DNA of 33,540 nt, from assembly GCA_027592135.1 (NCBI GenBank), contig JAQCIJ010000011.1:1-33540 (forward strand), written 5' to 3'. This DNA is from a bacterium. Lineage in GTDB: Bacteria > Patescibacteriota > Gracilibacteria > Peribacterales > Peribacteraceae. The stretch's first letter is position 1; every line of letters starts with the position of its first letter. Position numbers and translations under genes: made by a program. The notes under the pieces are model-generated. The model searched no databases. It had not been told where the DNA came from and saw only the letters and a list, made by a program, of their open reading frames with translations. Below, piece after piece: positions 16,737 through 26,300 of this stretch.

Positions 16737-18008
16737 ATGAAACAATTCTTCTCTCTTACAGTCTTAACAGGTCTCATGCTTGCGTTACTGCCTACTCCCC
16801 CCCTGTATGCACAGGAACTCGAAGGCATTGGAAGTATTTCTTTTCAGCAAATAGCCCCAGAAGAAGACCCAGATGTCATAGGAACGTGGACGCTTGTACG
16901 ACCGGGAAATATTCGTACAGAAGGTGACGAGAAAAATTTTAATTTCGAAGAACTCGAAGCGGGAATGTACACATTCTCTACAGTTCTTCCGCAAGGAACA
17001 TCAGCAGTGATAGAGCTTTTGCTCAATGGACAACTCGTAGAATCTGTAGAAAGGCCACAGATATCTATCCCTCTTGATGGCTTGGACAGATACCTTATTA
17101 AAATCACCTACACATACAGTCGAACAGGATTGGTTGCAGTAAACAGTTCTCCTGGAGGATTAACATTTACGCTTAAAGGGCCAAATGAAACTGTGCATGT
17201 CGGTCAAACCCCTGCCTCATTTACAGGGCCAGAAGGACAATGGACTGCGTACTTCGAACAAATTGAAGGGTGTCCTAAAATACCTGCACAATCAGACAAA
17301 CTTGTAAAAGATAGCCGTATAACACTCTCTGTAAGTATTATCTGTGACAACTTGAAAGATTCTGACATTGGAAAGCAGCAAGAGAAATCTCTCGAGTTTG
17401 TTACCGTAACTGTTGATGGCAGAAATGTGATTTTCGAAGATGTGCACACAGAAGATTGGTTTGCACCCTATGTCTATACCGTAGCAAAAACAGGTATAAT
17501 AAGTGGATATAAAGACGAATCTGGAAATCCAAAAGGCATCTTTGGTCCTAGTGAAAATGTCACCATTGCGCAACTTTCTAAAATTGCACACGAATTAAGT
17601 GGATTGGATGAAACAAAAATTCGTGTCCCAGTTATAAATACCAAAGCGAAGAATACGTGGTTTGAACAGTATTTTGCCTCTGCAGAGCAACTATGGTGGG
17701 AAGTATGGCGAGACAGAAGAATAAACCCAGCCAGACCTGCTAAACGAGATGAGGTTATCGCCACTATTCTACGTGCTCTCAACGTAAGAAGAGTTTGGGC
17801 AGAAGGTAAAACATTTAGTGATGTAAAACCGACTGATAAATATGCAAGTGCAATTGAAACTGCAGCGGCGGATGGACTTATTGATATAGGGGAAAAATTT
17901 CGATCAGATGACCCTATCAATCGAGCAGAAATGGCGAAGATTATTGCAAGAGCTATTGATCTCTACATCGAAGATACCTCAGAGTCGCGAGGAAAAGTTA
18001 GCCAGTAG
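16737..18008 (+). CDS. S-layer homology (SLH) domain protein
   Basis: 423 residues from the ATG at 16737, which begins a signal peptide (MKQFFSLTVLTGLMLALLPT, cleavage near YAQ); the upstream TTG at 16680 is less likely. The N-terminal half is beta-rich with a PEGA-like unit (GLVAVNSSPGGLTFTLKG...). The C-terminal half carries three SLH repeats: FEDVHTEDWFAPYVYTVAKTG, a diverged middle one ending AKRDEV, and FSDVKPTDKYASAIETAAADG ending NRAEMAKII. SLH domains bind pyruvylated secondary wall polymers through a TRAE-like motif; here NRAE is best kept in the third repeat. There is no transmembrane anchor at the C-terminus, so attachment is probably through the SLH domains. The last 11 bp overlap the end of murC on the other strand. 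Confidence 0.9.
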   Translation: MKQFFSLTVLTGLMLALLPTPPLYAQELEGIGSISFQQIAPEEDPDVIGTWTLVRPGNIRTEGDEKNFNFEELEAGMYTFSTVLPQGTSAVIELLLNGQLVESVERPQISIPLDGLDRYLIKITYTYSRTGLVAVNSSPGGLTFTLKGPNETVHVGQTPASFTGPEGQWTAYFEQIEGCPKIPAQSDKLVKDSRITLSVSIICDNLKDSDIGKQQEKSLEFVTVTVDGRNVIFEDVHTEDWFAPYVYTVAKTGIISGYKDESGNPKGIFGPSENVTIAQLSKIAHELSGLDETKIRVPVINTKAKNTWFEQYFASAEQLWWEVWRDRRINPARPAKRDEVIATILRALNVRRVWAEGKTFSDVKPTDKYASAIETAAADGLIDIGEKFRSDDPINRAEMAKIIARAIDLYIEDTSESRGKVSQ

Positions 18009-19269
18009 TCAGTTGCTCTGCAACGTGCGTTACGTCACCTGCACCCATCACAATAAGAACGTCATCCTGTTGTAATATTTTACAACAGAGTTGTTCTTTG
18101 GCTTGCTCTAGCGATCCTCCATATACAGTTTCTGCATGGATATCTGCAGTAAATTGTTCGATATCCACAATTCCTTTCTCGACATCTGGACGGGCATCAT
18201 AAATATCGGTCGTTACGACGAAGTCAGCCCCATCGAACGCTATAAGAAAATCATTGTAGAACCGAATCGTTCTATCGTGGGTATGTGGTTGAAATAGACA
18301 CACAATTCTCCTACCAGGATACTTTTCTCTCACAGCAGAAATCGTTGCTGCTATTTCTACTGGATGATGCGCATAATCATCGATCACCGTTACCCCTTGG
18401 TCTGTATCCCCTTTTACCTCCATACGTCTCCACGTTCCCGTAAAACTCTTGAGGGATTCTTCTGCAGCAATCTCTAACTGATCGGCAAGTGAAAGTACAA
18501 GCTGAGCGTTCTGCTTCATGTGTAGTCCTGAGACTGATAACTCTATAAGAGGATTTCGATCTGCATCCATAATGAACACTTCGGCTTTTTGTATTAGTGT
18601 CTCACAAATAGCTCTACATCCGTCATCGTCCATATGCGTTATCAGCAATGCATCATCGGGTAGTCGTGCAATAAACGCACGATATGCATTCTGATAGTCA
18701 TCTAAATCCTTGAATGCATCAAAATGATCTCCATCAACATTCGTCATCAAAATAATATCTGGATACAGATGAAGAAACGATCCTCTGTATTCACAGGCTT
18801 CAAGTAAGAATATAGTACTATTTCCCTTACGCCAGTTTCTCCCATTAAGCTGTGGTACTTTTGTTCCTACGACAACTGTAGGATCGAGCCCTGCATCGAT
18901 AAGTACTTGGGCAGCCATTGCAGTAGTTGTTGATTTTCCATGTGTTCCACACACAGCGATTACTGTAAAATCTTTACTAAGATTCCCGAGAGCCTCGAAA
19001 TAACTTTCTTGCGTAATGCCATAGCTCTCAGCAGATTTTCTCTCTGGCGCATCTATAGGAATAGCTTCGGAATACACAAACAGATCTGCATCTTCTGGTA
19101 CATGTGATCCATCCTGGCAATCGTATACCGAAATCCCTTGAGAGATAAGATCCTCAGTGAGCACAGAAAGTGAAGAGTCACTTCCGGATACTTCGTGACC
19201 CAAAGCATTCTGAAGTGCTGCATATGCAGAGAGGCCAATGCCGCCGATTCCAGAACAATAAATTTTCAA
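17998..19269 (-). CDS. murC: UDP-N-acetylmuramate--L-alanine ligase
   Basis: This cytosolic Mur ligase adds L-Ala to UDP-MurNAc using ATP. 423 residues, slightly short for the family. The Rossmann motif GIGGIG (7-12), the P-loop GTHGKSTTT (108-116), the EACEYRGSFL segment, DDYAHHPVEI and FQPHTHDRT are all in the MurC order. The start is TTG at 19269, forced because MKIYCSGIGGIG is the family N-terminus. A TATAAT box about 45 nt upstream gives a real leader that contains a pyrimidine-rich heptad array. The gene is divergent from an FtsB/DivIC-like gene and overlaps the SLH gene by 11 bp at its end. Confidence 0.95.
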   Translation of the reverse strand: MKIYCSGIGGIGLSAYAALQNALGHEVSGSDSSLSVLTEDLISQGISVYDCQDGSHVPEDADLFVYSEAIPIDAPERKSAESYGITQESYFEALGNLSKDFTVIAVCGTHGKSTTTAMAAQVLIDAGLDPTVVVGTKVPQLNGRNWRKGNSTIFLLEACEYRGSFLHLYPDIILMTNVDGDHFDAFKDLDDYQNAYRAFIARLPDDALLITHMDDDGCRAICETLIQKAEVFIMDADRNPLIELSVSGLHMKQNAQLVLSLADQLEIAAEESLKSFTGTWRRMEVKGDTDQGVTVIDDYAHHPVEIAATISAVREKYPGRRIVCLFQPHTHDRTIRFYNDFLIAFDGADFVVTTDIYDARPDVEKGIVDIEQFTADIHAETVYGGSLEQAKEQLCCKILQQDDVLIVMGAGDVTHVAEQLTTG

Positions 19270-19297
19270 GTGGAAAGTGGAAAGTGGAAAGTGGATA
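19270..19297 (-). repeat. Heptad array in the murC leader
   Basis: Four 7 bp units on the plus strand: three GTGGAAA and one GTGGATA. In the murC mRNA they read TATCCAC then TTTCCAC three times, directly before the TTG start. Confidence 0.9.
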
Positions 19298-19309
19298 ATA
19301 GAAGTGACC

Positions 19310-19319
19310 TGCTATTATA
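19310..19319. promoter_or_regulatory. Overlapping bidirectional -10 boxes, murC and FtsB-like gene
   Basis: Plus strand: TGCTATTAT (extended -10, 19310-19318) for the gene at 19369. Minus strand: TATAAT (19314-19319) for murC. The two -10 elements share bases, so polymerase can probably occupy only one at a time. Confidence 0.55.
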
Positions 19320-19333
19320 GCTACAGAATATCA

Positions 19334-19361
19334 GTTTTCTGTTTTTCGTTTTCCGTTTTCA
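19334..19361 (+). repeat. Heptad array in the leader of the FtsB-like gene
   Basis: Four 7 bp units GTTTTCT, GTTTTTC, GTTTTCC, GTTTTCA end 7 nt before the ATG at 19369. It is pyrimidine-rich in the sense strand, mirroring the array in front of murC. Confidence 0.85.
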
Positions 19362-19368
19362 ACTGTAA

Positions 19369-19818
19369 ATGTCCTATCAACACTCAGAACCGCTCTCAAA
19401 ACAGCTCACTATCGTGATCGGTCTTTCTGTTGTGGGATTTATGGCATTCGGTCTTGCACTTTCCTTTTATAGAAACCTCCTCTTCGAGCAGACTCTTGAA
19501 GGGATATCACAACAAAACAAAGTTCTAAGGCAACAAATAGAACAGGGGTACCAAGATTTGGAGCATTTTAAGAGCACACAATACAAGGATAAATATGCCA
19601 AAGAAAACTTAAACCTCGTCCGTCCAGGCGAAAGAACTCTCATTATTACACAAAATCCTGAGGATAATCCATTTGTCCTTACACAGCCTCAATCAGAGCC
19701 TACACAACAGCAGGAAGCCGCATATTTCGAGCTTTTACGACAAATGCCTACACTGGAGCACTGGAAGCTCTACCTCTTTCACAGAGAAAAAATTGCAGAA
19801 ATTAAGATGGGACTATAA
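19369..19818 (+). CDS. FtsB/DivIC/FtsL-like septum formation initiator
   Basis: 149 residues. It has a short cytoplasmic N-terminus, one transmembrane helix (about 13-34), a coiled coil (about 38-70, ISQQNKVLRQQIEQGYQDLEHF) and the DivIC/FtsB-type block YAKENLNLVRPGERTLII. These small bitopic proteins form part of the divisome core and help activate septal peptidoglycan synthesis. The C-terminal 50 residues are extended compared with E. coli FtsB. It is divergent from murC. FtsB, DivIC and FtsL cannot be told apart with confidence from sequence alone. Confidence 0.8.
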   Translation: MSYQHSEPLSKQLTIVIGLSVVGFMAFGLALSFYRNLLFEQTLEGISQQNKVLRQQIEQGYQDLEHFKSTQYKDKYAKENLNLVRPGERTLIITQNPEDNPFVLTQPQSEPTQQQEAAYFELLRQMPTLEHWKLYLFHREKIAEIKMGL

Positions 19819-19832
19819 AGTAACGCTTAATG

Positions 19833-19910
<78 letters not shown>

Positions 19911-19984
19911 ATGTAGAAGCAATAAAAGGAATACGGGCAATAATTCCTCCTATTTCTCATAAATCCATTATTGTATATATTTCC

Positions 19985-20012
19985 TTGCAATAAGGACAGT
20001 AATCCCTAAAAT
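19985..20012 (+). promoter_or_regulatory. Candidate promoter of rpmA
   Basis: TTGCAA (19985-19990), a 16 bp spacer and TAAAAT (20007-20012), ending 9 nt before the ATG of rpmA. The leader would be only about 2-3 nt. Confidence 0.5.
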
Positions 20013-20021
20013 GCTCTCACT

Positions 20022-20306
20022 ATGGCACACAAGAAAGCAGGTGGCTCCACCAATAACGGCAGAGATTCCAACGCTAAAAGGCGTGGTGTAAAGCGCTTTG
20101 GCGGCCAAAAGGTTAATGCTGGAGAAATTATCATCCGTCAGAAAGGTCTTCAATTTAGGGCTGGAGATAACATTCACCTCGGAAAAGACTGGACTCTTCA
20201 TGCAGACTGCAAAGGAATCGTACGATTCATGCAAAAACGTCTTCTAAAATTTAATGGCAAAAAAGAGAAGGAAACCTTCGTATACATCGAGCCAGTAGCT
20301 GTCTAA
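20022..20306 (+). CDS. rpmA: Ribosomal protein L27
   Basis: 94 residues, typical size. It begins [20 protein letters not shown], whose basic tail reaches toward the peptidyl-transferase centre, and continues with [21 protein letters not shown] and [17 protein letters not shown]. There is no Firmicutes-type N-terminal prosequence, so no processing protease is needed. The usual partner rplU (L21) is not adjacent. An unknown gene follows after 9 bp. Confidence 0.98.
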   Translation: MAHKKAGGSTNNGRDSNAKRRGVKRFGGQKVNAGEIIIRQKGLQFRAGDNIHLGKDWTLHADCKGIVRFMQKRLLKFNGKKEKETFVYIEPVAV

Positions 20307-20315
20307 GATAACCCT

Positions 20316-20996
20316 ATGTCTGAAACTGGAGGTCTGGATATCGGCTTACCTGATGAAGGCCAAGGCGGTGTTTCTGAAGAATTGAGTGAAGATGCCAAGG
20401 CACGATTTGCAGCCGCTGGTGCTGCTATGGCTCAAGCTCGCAAAGAAGAAAAAAAGAGCAAGAAGAAGGACGACAAGGTAGCCCAAGTTATCCTTAAGTT
20501 CTTAAACGATGCAAAAAACGCACACCTCTTTACACTAATCTCTCGTCTTGTTGCTCGTGATTGCCCAAGCATTTTTATTCTCGCAATCATTTCGTTAATT
20601 GATGAAATAAGCCAAAAAGAAGTAAGTGAATATCTTAAGGAAATGACAGAAAAAGACGCTCATGAAACAGTCGATGAAAATATGGCTCTGATTAAAACAG
20701 GAGACATAGACCCAGAAACCAACCGAGCTCTTATTGATTGGATCACTAGAATGCAGATGGTGCTTGCGCAGACCCCAGAACAAATACTAACAAAGTTAAT
20801 GATCGATGATAAAAATATCGATGGCACGGTATTACAGCTCACAACATTTGTACTTCAGCGATTCTTTGAGATGCGCATGAAATCTGCAGAATTCGAAAAG
20901 CTTCAACCACTTACTGCTAGTATTCTACAAACGGTATTCCAGCCGTTTCTCGCCTCTGTAAAGAAAGTAATCCTGAAGGCTGCTGAGGAAATATAA
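20316..20996 (+). CDS. Unrecognised 226-residue protein
   Basis: Not recognised. It starts with a disordered Gly/Glu-rich segment, then an Ala/Lys-rich charged stretch (residues about 28-55, FAAAGAAMAQARKEEKKSKK). An alpha-helical body follows, with one hydrophobic segment (HLFTLISRLVARDCPSIFIL, about 70-90) that may be a buried helix or a weak membrane segment. The ATG is 9 bp after rpmA, and a TAAGAT box overlapping the rpmA stop lies 6 nt upstream, so it could have its own leaderless transcript. Position next to rpmA gives no clear functional clue. Confidence 0.75.
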   Translation: MSETGGLDIGLPDEGQGGVSEELSEDAKARFAAAGAAMAQARKEEKKSKKKDDKVAQVILKFLNDAKNAHLFTLISRLVARDCPSIFILAIISLIDEISQKEVSEYLKEMTEKDAHETVDENMALIKTGDIDPETNRALIDWITRMQMVLAQTPEQILTKLMIDDKNIDGTVLQLTTFVLQRFFEMRMKSAEFEKLQPLTASILQTVFQPFLASVKKVILKAAEEI

Positions 20997-20997
20997 T
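20992..20997 (+). promoter_or_regulatory. -10 box overlapping a stop codon
   Basis: A perfect TATAAT contains the TAA stop of the preceding gene and lies 27 nt before the ATG at 21025. No clear -35 is visible. Confidence 0.4.
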
Positions 20998-21024
20998 ACT
21001 GTCGACTTCCTACCAAAATGTACT

Positions 21025-21399
21025 ATGGCATTGAAAAAAAGCACGAGAGGAATAGCACCAAGACGAAAGATGGAATCAGATGGGGGAGATGTTCTAATAG
21101 AAAAGAGGAAAGATCCTGTAGTAAAATTGTGTAGATATATAGCTGGAGCCAATGCAGATTCAGTACGACATTGCATGCGTAGACCTGAAGATGCAGAAGG
21201 TCTAGTAAAAGGATGGTTATTACAATTAGGTGATTTTAATATGCTACATGCTTCAGAGATAACCACTATAGTATCACCACATCTTCAAGATGTTTTAGTG
21301 GAAAAAGAGAGTAAAATGATCGGAAGTATAACCGCAACACGAATTCAAAGAGAAATAGGATGGTTAATCAGACCATTAATAGGAGGCGCACCCCAGTAG
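21025..21399 (+). CDS. Unrecognised 124-residue basic protein
   Basis: Not recognised. It has a basic N-terminus (MALKKSTRGIAPRRKM) followed by a mainly helical body with no transmembrane segment or signal peptide. It is followed by the convergent lepA with a repeat-rich gap between them. It could be a small nucleic-acid-associated protein given its charge, but no motif supports this. Confidence 0.65.
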   Translation: MALKKSTRGIAPRRKMESDGGDVLIEKRKDPVVKLCRYIAGANADSVRHCMRRPEDAEGLVKGWLLQLGDFNMLHASEITTIVSPHLQDVLVEKESKMIGSITATRIQREIGWLIRPLIGGAPQ

Positions 21400-21418
21400 A
21401 GGTGCTCTCGATAAACAT

Positions 21419-21476
21419 ATTATCCACTTTCCCCTTCCGACCGCATCCGAGCGGACACTTTCCGTTTTCCACTTCT
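21419..21476. repeat. Heptad-type repeat split by a GC-rich hairpin
   Basis: TTATCCACTTTCC opens the element, a GC-rich part with stem CCGC/GCGG (21441-21444 with 21451-21454) follows, and CACTTTCCGTTTTCCACTT closes it. It lies between the convergent ends of the 124-residue gene and lepA and may help end transcription. It shares its opening with the elements near 19270, 28766 and 29411. Confidence 0.65.
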
Positions 21477-21477
21477 A

Positions 21478-23292
21478 TTAGTCTCTCTTCAGCACACTGA
21501 GGAACGCCTCCTGCGTCAACGTCACCTTCCCCATTTGCTTGAGACGCTTTTTTCCTTTCTTCTGTTTCTGAAGCTGCTTGTTCTTACGGGATACATCTCC
21601 ACCATAAAGCCCCGCAGTAACATCTTTACGAAATGCAGATATGGTTTCGCGAGCAACAATCTTTGCACCAATAGCTGCTTGAATAGGAATAACATACTGT
21701 GCTTTTGGAATAGATTCTTTTAACTTCTTACACACTATACCTCCTACAGTGTGCCCCTCGGACCTATGGACAATTGTACTAAGAGCATCTGCAGGCTCTC
21801 CTAGAAGGAGTATTTGAAGTTTAACAAGGTCACCACTACGATACTCGATGGGATCATAACTCATAGAGGCATATCCAGCTGTTGACGATTTAAGCTTATC
21901 AAAGAAATCGAGAACAATTCCCTGCAATGGAACCTCAAAATGAATAACAACGCGATCGGCATCTAAATATTCCATAGACTTTTGTGCCCCCCTTCTATCA
22001 GAAACAAGCTTCATTACTGCCCCTACATCCTCGTTACGACACACAATCTCCAAGCGTACCCACGGCTCACGCACCTCCTCTACATAAGCAAGGTCCGGAA
22101 AGTCAGCAGGATTAGAAATAATAGCAGTATCTGGCTCATCGGGTTTTAGTAAACTCGAACGAACAATCTCAGCAGGATTTTTAGAGCACAGTTTTACTTC
22201 GTAACGAACACTGGGTGCAGTAATAATTAAATCACATCCGTGCTCTCGCTCTAATCGCTCTTGCACAATATCCATATGGAGAAGGCCTAAGAATCCACAG
22301 CGAAATCCGTTTCCAAGTGCTGCATTGCGCTCGGGCTCCATAGAAAGTGCCGCATCATTCATAGCAAGTTTTTCGAGTGACTCACGAAGCTGAGGGTAAT
22401 CATCTGCTTCACTAGGATAGAGCCCAGCAAAAACCATAGGCTGTACCTGCTTATATCCAGGGAGTGGATCTGCCCCCTCTTGTGTAGAAATTGTATCTCC
22501 TGTCCGTACATGCGTGACGTCTTTTCCTCCGGTAACAATGTAGCCAATCTCCCCCTCTTTAATAGATGAATCAGAAATATACTTTGGTGAGAAATGTCCG
22601 ACATCCAGTGCATCGAATGTCATTTGTGTACCAAGTAGGTGAATTTTTTGACCTTTTTCTATCGTACCACCCATCACACGAACGTAAGCAACTGCTCCGC
22701 GATAGGTATCCATCACCGCATCAAAAATAAGTGCACGTGCGTATGGTGAACGAATAGATTCTGGCGGAGGAACACGATCGATCACCGCCTGTAATACTTC
22801 CGAGACTCCCCTGCCATCCTTGGCAGAAATAAGCAAAATATCTTCTTTAGGACATCCCAGTAATTTCATGACTTCCTCGGATACACGATCTGGATCTGCA
22901 GCTGGAAGATCAATTTTATTCAGTACGGGGATAATGACAAGATCGTTCTCCATTGCCATATACAGTACTGCCAATGTCTGGGCCTGAATTCCCTGCGATG
23001 CATCAACAAGTAATATCGCTCCCTCACATGCTGCAAGAGATCTACTCACCTCGTAACGAAAATCAGTGTGTCCTGGAGTATCAATCAAATTAAGTTGCGT
23101 ATTATTATATGTCATACGCACAGGCTGCAACTTTATCGTAATTCCACGCTCGCGCTCTAGATCCATCGTATCAAGAAGTTGTGCCTTCATTTGCCTCATT
23201 TCTAAGGTTCCTGTTTGTTCAATCATCCTATCGGCTAGGGTAGATTTACCGTGGTCAATGTGCGCGATAATGCAGAAGTTGCGGATGTTCAT
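21478..23292 (-). CDS. lepA: Elongation factor 4 (back-translocating GTPase)
   Basis: 604 residues, the full family length. LepA/EF4 binds stalled ribosomes and remodels or back-translocates them, and it affects 30S assembly. G motifs: AHIDHGKST (G1), RGITIK (G2), DTPGHTDF (G3), NKIDLP (G4) and SAKDGRG (G5). Domains II and III and the LepA-specific C-terminal domain ending in KKGKKRLKQMGKV and LSVLKRD follow. The ATG at 23292 lies 6 nt after a TATATT box, suggesting a leaderless mRNA. It is convergent with the 124-residue gene. Confidence 0.98.
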   Translation of the reverse strand: MNIRNFCIIAHIDHGKSTLADRMIEQTGTLEMRQMKAQLLDTMDLERERGITIKLQPVRMTYNNTQLNLIDTPGHTDFRYEVSRSLAACEGAILLVDASQGIQAQTLAVLYMAMENDLVIIPVLNKIDLPAADPDRVSEEVMKLLGCPKEDILLISAKDGRGVSEVLQAVIDRVPPPESIRSPYARALIFDAVMDTYRGAVAYVRVMGGTIEKGQKIHLLGTQMTFDALDVGHFSPKYISDSSIKEGEIGYIVTGGKDVTHVRTGDTISTQEGADPLPGYKQVQPMVFAGLYPSEADDYPQLRESLEKLAMNDAALSMEPERNAALGNGFRCGFLGLLHMDIVQERLEREHGCDLIITAPSVRYEVKLCSKNPAEIVRSSLLKPDEPDTAIISNPADFPDLAYVEEVREPWVRLEIVCRNEDVGAVMKLVSDRRGAQKSMEYLDADRVVIHFEVPLQGIVLDFFDKLKSSTAGYASMSYDPIEYRSGDLVKLQILLLGEPADALSTIVHRSEGHTVGGIVCKKLKESIPKAQYVIPIQAAIGAKIVARETISAFRKDVTAGLYGGDVSRKNKQLQKQKKGKKRLKQMGKVTLTQEAFLSVLKRD

Positions 23293-23298
23293 AGCGAA

Positions 23299-23304
23299 AA
23301 TATA
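23299..23304 (-). promoter_or_regulatory. -10 box of lepA (leaderless)
   Basis: TATATT on the minus strand ends 6 nt before the ATG of lepA. No -35 match is seen. Confidence 0.5.
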
Positions 23305-23343
23305 GTAATGAGCACTCAGCCAGATAGCTACTATTTCCTATGA

Positions 23344-26300
23344 TTACTCCGCATCAAAAAGCTCATAGAGGGGATTCCTCTTATATTCTCGCGCTATTTG
23401 GAGGTTTGCTTCTCCTCCATTTTCACGGAAGTAGTCTGCACTCCTCCTCTGCATGGCATCAATATTTTCAGGAGCAGAAATATTTACAATACGATCACGA
23501 GCTCTATCAAGCATATCTGCATACTGCTGCTGCGAAAGTGTACCCTCCATCAAACCAGAAATATCTTTATTCACTTCTTTCAGAATAAGAGATCGCATAT
23601 ACCACCTAATTACATTACGAGATTCTTGCTCGCCTCCAGTCAACTCCCATCCATCAAAATTAGCAGCCATCAAATTCTTTTCTCCTTCATGAATATCATG
23701 CAATAGCTCTAGCAAAATACTTTGACGTATCGTACTTTTTGCATTTTTCATCTCCCCAATAGCGTTGTACATGACCATAGACTGCAATGGTCTGATTCTA
23801 TACACATAATCAGCAACAATAGATCGCATCTCTGTTGTTGTTCCATTCCCAATCAATAATGTACGTAAGTCGAGATATTTTGTATTCTGATTTTTATCAA
23901 CAAAAGAAATCATTGTAGGCTTACCAGCTGCTTCTAGTTTTCTATACATCTGCATGAGTTCTGCATACGCATCAGCCATACGAAGAGATAAAGTATTCTG
24001 CTTTTCAAAGCCATTATGAGTTACACGACTGAGATAAGACATTTTGTCTCTGACAATTTGTGTTGATACTTTTTCTGGTGTGCCCTTTGGTATCAATAGA
24101 TTCTTTTTGAAATATGCCTCATAAATATTTCCTCGAGAAGCAGCATTCGTTTTAGAAATTGTTTCTACCACTTCTCGTTGATCCTTATCTGCTTGATTGC
24201 CACGGAAAGTAGCCCTCATAAATAAATCCTCAGCTTTTGTCGCAAATGCTCCACCTGCATCACCATCCAATTCTGTACCCGGAGCAATGTCTTCTAGCCC
24301 CTGCAGTAAGCCATCACTTGAATATTCTTTTTCCCACTGAAGCGAATCTCGTTTCCAGTTTGCTCGCTTTTCACTACGTCCTCTCGACACGCTACCAGCG
24401 TAAAAAACAGGAGCAGCTAGAACAATCGCAGGGCCTGTAGCAACCAAAAGCGTAGCACCAACACCAGCACCTTCAAGCAGGGTTGTTTTATCTTGGCTGC
24501 TGTATTCAGCCTTTAACACTCTATTCTCTTTAACTCCTTCTTTGCGCTGTTTATTTATATACAGCTCGTATGCAGTAAGAGCTGGTACTGCCATCCATCC
24601 AATACCCTTGGCAGCCTTACCTGCACCACGTGAAAATCGAGTACTGCGGAAGATGCGCAAATTTGACACAAACTTCCCTGCCCTAGTTTCTGCTAAATAA
24701 TTAGCAGCTGCTTGCTCTTGTTTGATATATCGCAATTTCGTCATAAATCCAGGAGGACGCACATTACCTAAAGACTTCACGCCTCTAGCAGTCCTTCTCA
24801 TTGCACCTAATGTAGTGCGGCCAGTAAAGCGTGCGAGTTTTCCAGCATATTTTGCTGCTAGTACCCTAGTAAGCAATCCCGCTCCCAAAATTGCTAAGGC
24901 AGCTAAAAGTAAACCTCTTGCAATACCACCATATGATGAGGATATTCTCTGCAAAGCCGCACCTACATCTATATGTGTATCAATATTATCATTAATCTTA
25001 TGAAGAAAACCTGCATATTCCCCAAGGAATCCTTTTCCGCTTTCGGCACTACCAAAGTCCTCTTCCATCTGGTCGAATAATGCAGCGTAGACAATTGCAC
25101 CTCCATGCTTCTCTATGAGATCATCTTTATTTTTTTGTGTTATACGCCCTATGTTCGGCAAAGGATCTGGAATCTCCTCTCCGACAAACGTAGATGCTGG
25201 TGGCATCTCCTTTACAACGGTAACTGTTTCTCGCATACGAGTAATGGTGCTTTTATCAAACTCTTCTATAGCATCGAGGACACTCTTTGCTTTCTTTTGT
25301 ACATTTTCCTGCTCTTCGGGAGTTAAGTCTTCCCAATTATCCTTTCCTGGAGGCCACCCTAAAGATTCATCTAAAGATTCTGTTAAAGCATCTTGCATGT
25401 ATTCTTTCATGCCACCTGCTTCTGGCACTGGAATTGTGACAAATTTTGAAATAGATTTGGCAACCTTGCGAACAATCTCTCTACCTTTTTTATTAGAGAA
25501 ATCTTCTACATGCTCTTTAAGACCAGAATCAAGCAAGTTTTCTTCCACACTGTCGAGCATCGACGTCATCGTATCTGCGTGATGGTTACTGCGTAGTTCA
25601 ATATTTTCATCGATAGCTTTCTTAATAAAATCAGGAGTAGTATCAGGTCTAGGGTCGGCAGCACCAGTAAGATCTACTTTTTCACCAAACTGATTCTGAA
25701 TAGTCGCAAGCTCAGCTTGGTCTAACTGATACTCTGCAAGCGTATCTGTAAGTGAAATCAGTTCATCTATAACTTCAGATCTACCATTTGCAAGGCGGTC
25801 ATACTCTTTGTTTTTGTCCTGTAATTGTTTTCGCACAGATGCAAGATCCACCTCGTCTGTATGGGTAAATTCTCCAACTCCTTCATTTGCAGAATTATGC
25901 TTGAGCTGCAGTTGCTCCAAACGACTTTTCGCTTTTATATTATTAGGATCTCGTGCAATAGCCTTTTGACGCTCTAGTAATTCTTTGTATCGTATTTTTA
26001 ACAAATCAATATACAGCTTTTGTGGTAGAAATCCTTTTTCGAGCCCTTGAATACCGTGGTTTCCAGAGAGAAGATCTATAATACGCTGGTTAAGAGCATT
26101 TCCTCTACGCCATTTTGCATCTGTATCACTATTTACTGCTTTTTGTGACACTCCCGTTAGCTCTGAGACAAGTATATCTCTCTTCTTCTGAAGAGCTACT
26201 TTTGCATTGACGGTACTTTGAGCAATCTGTGCATCTAAAAGTAATACATTTGCGAAAGCAACACGCTCTGATAATGCACCTTGCAAGGCATCTATATACA

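Noticed and set aside
21388-21405. GCACC/GGTGC hairpin at the end of the 124-residue gene as a terminator
   Set aside because: The stem is only 5 bp with an 8 nt loop, overlaps the stop codon and has no T-run.
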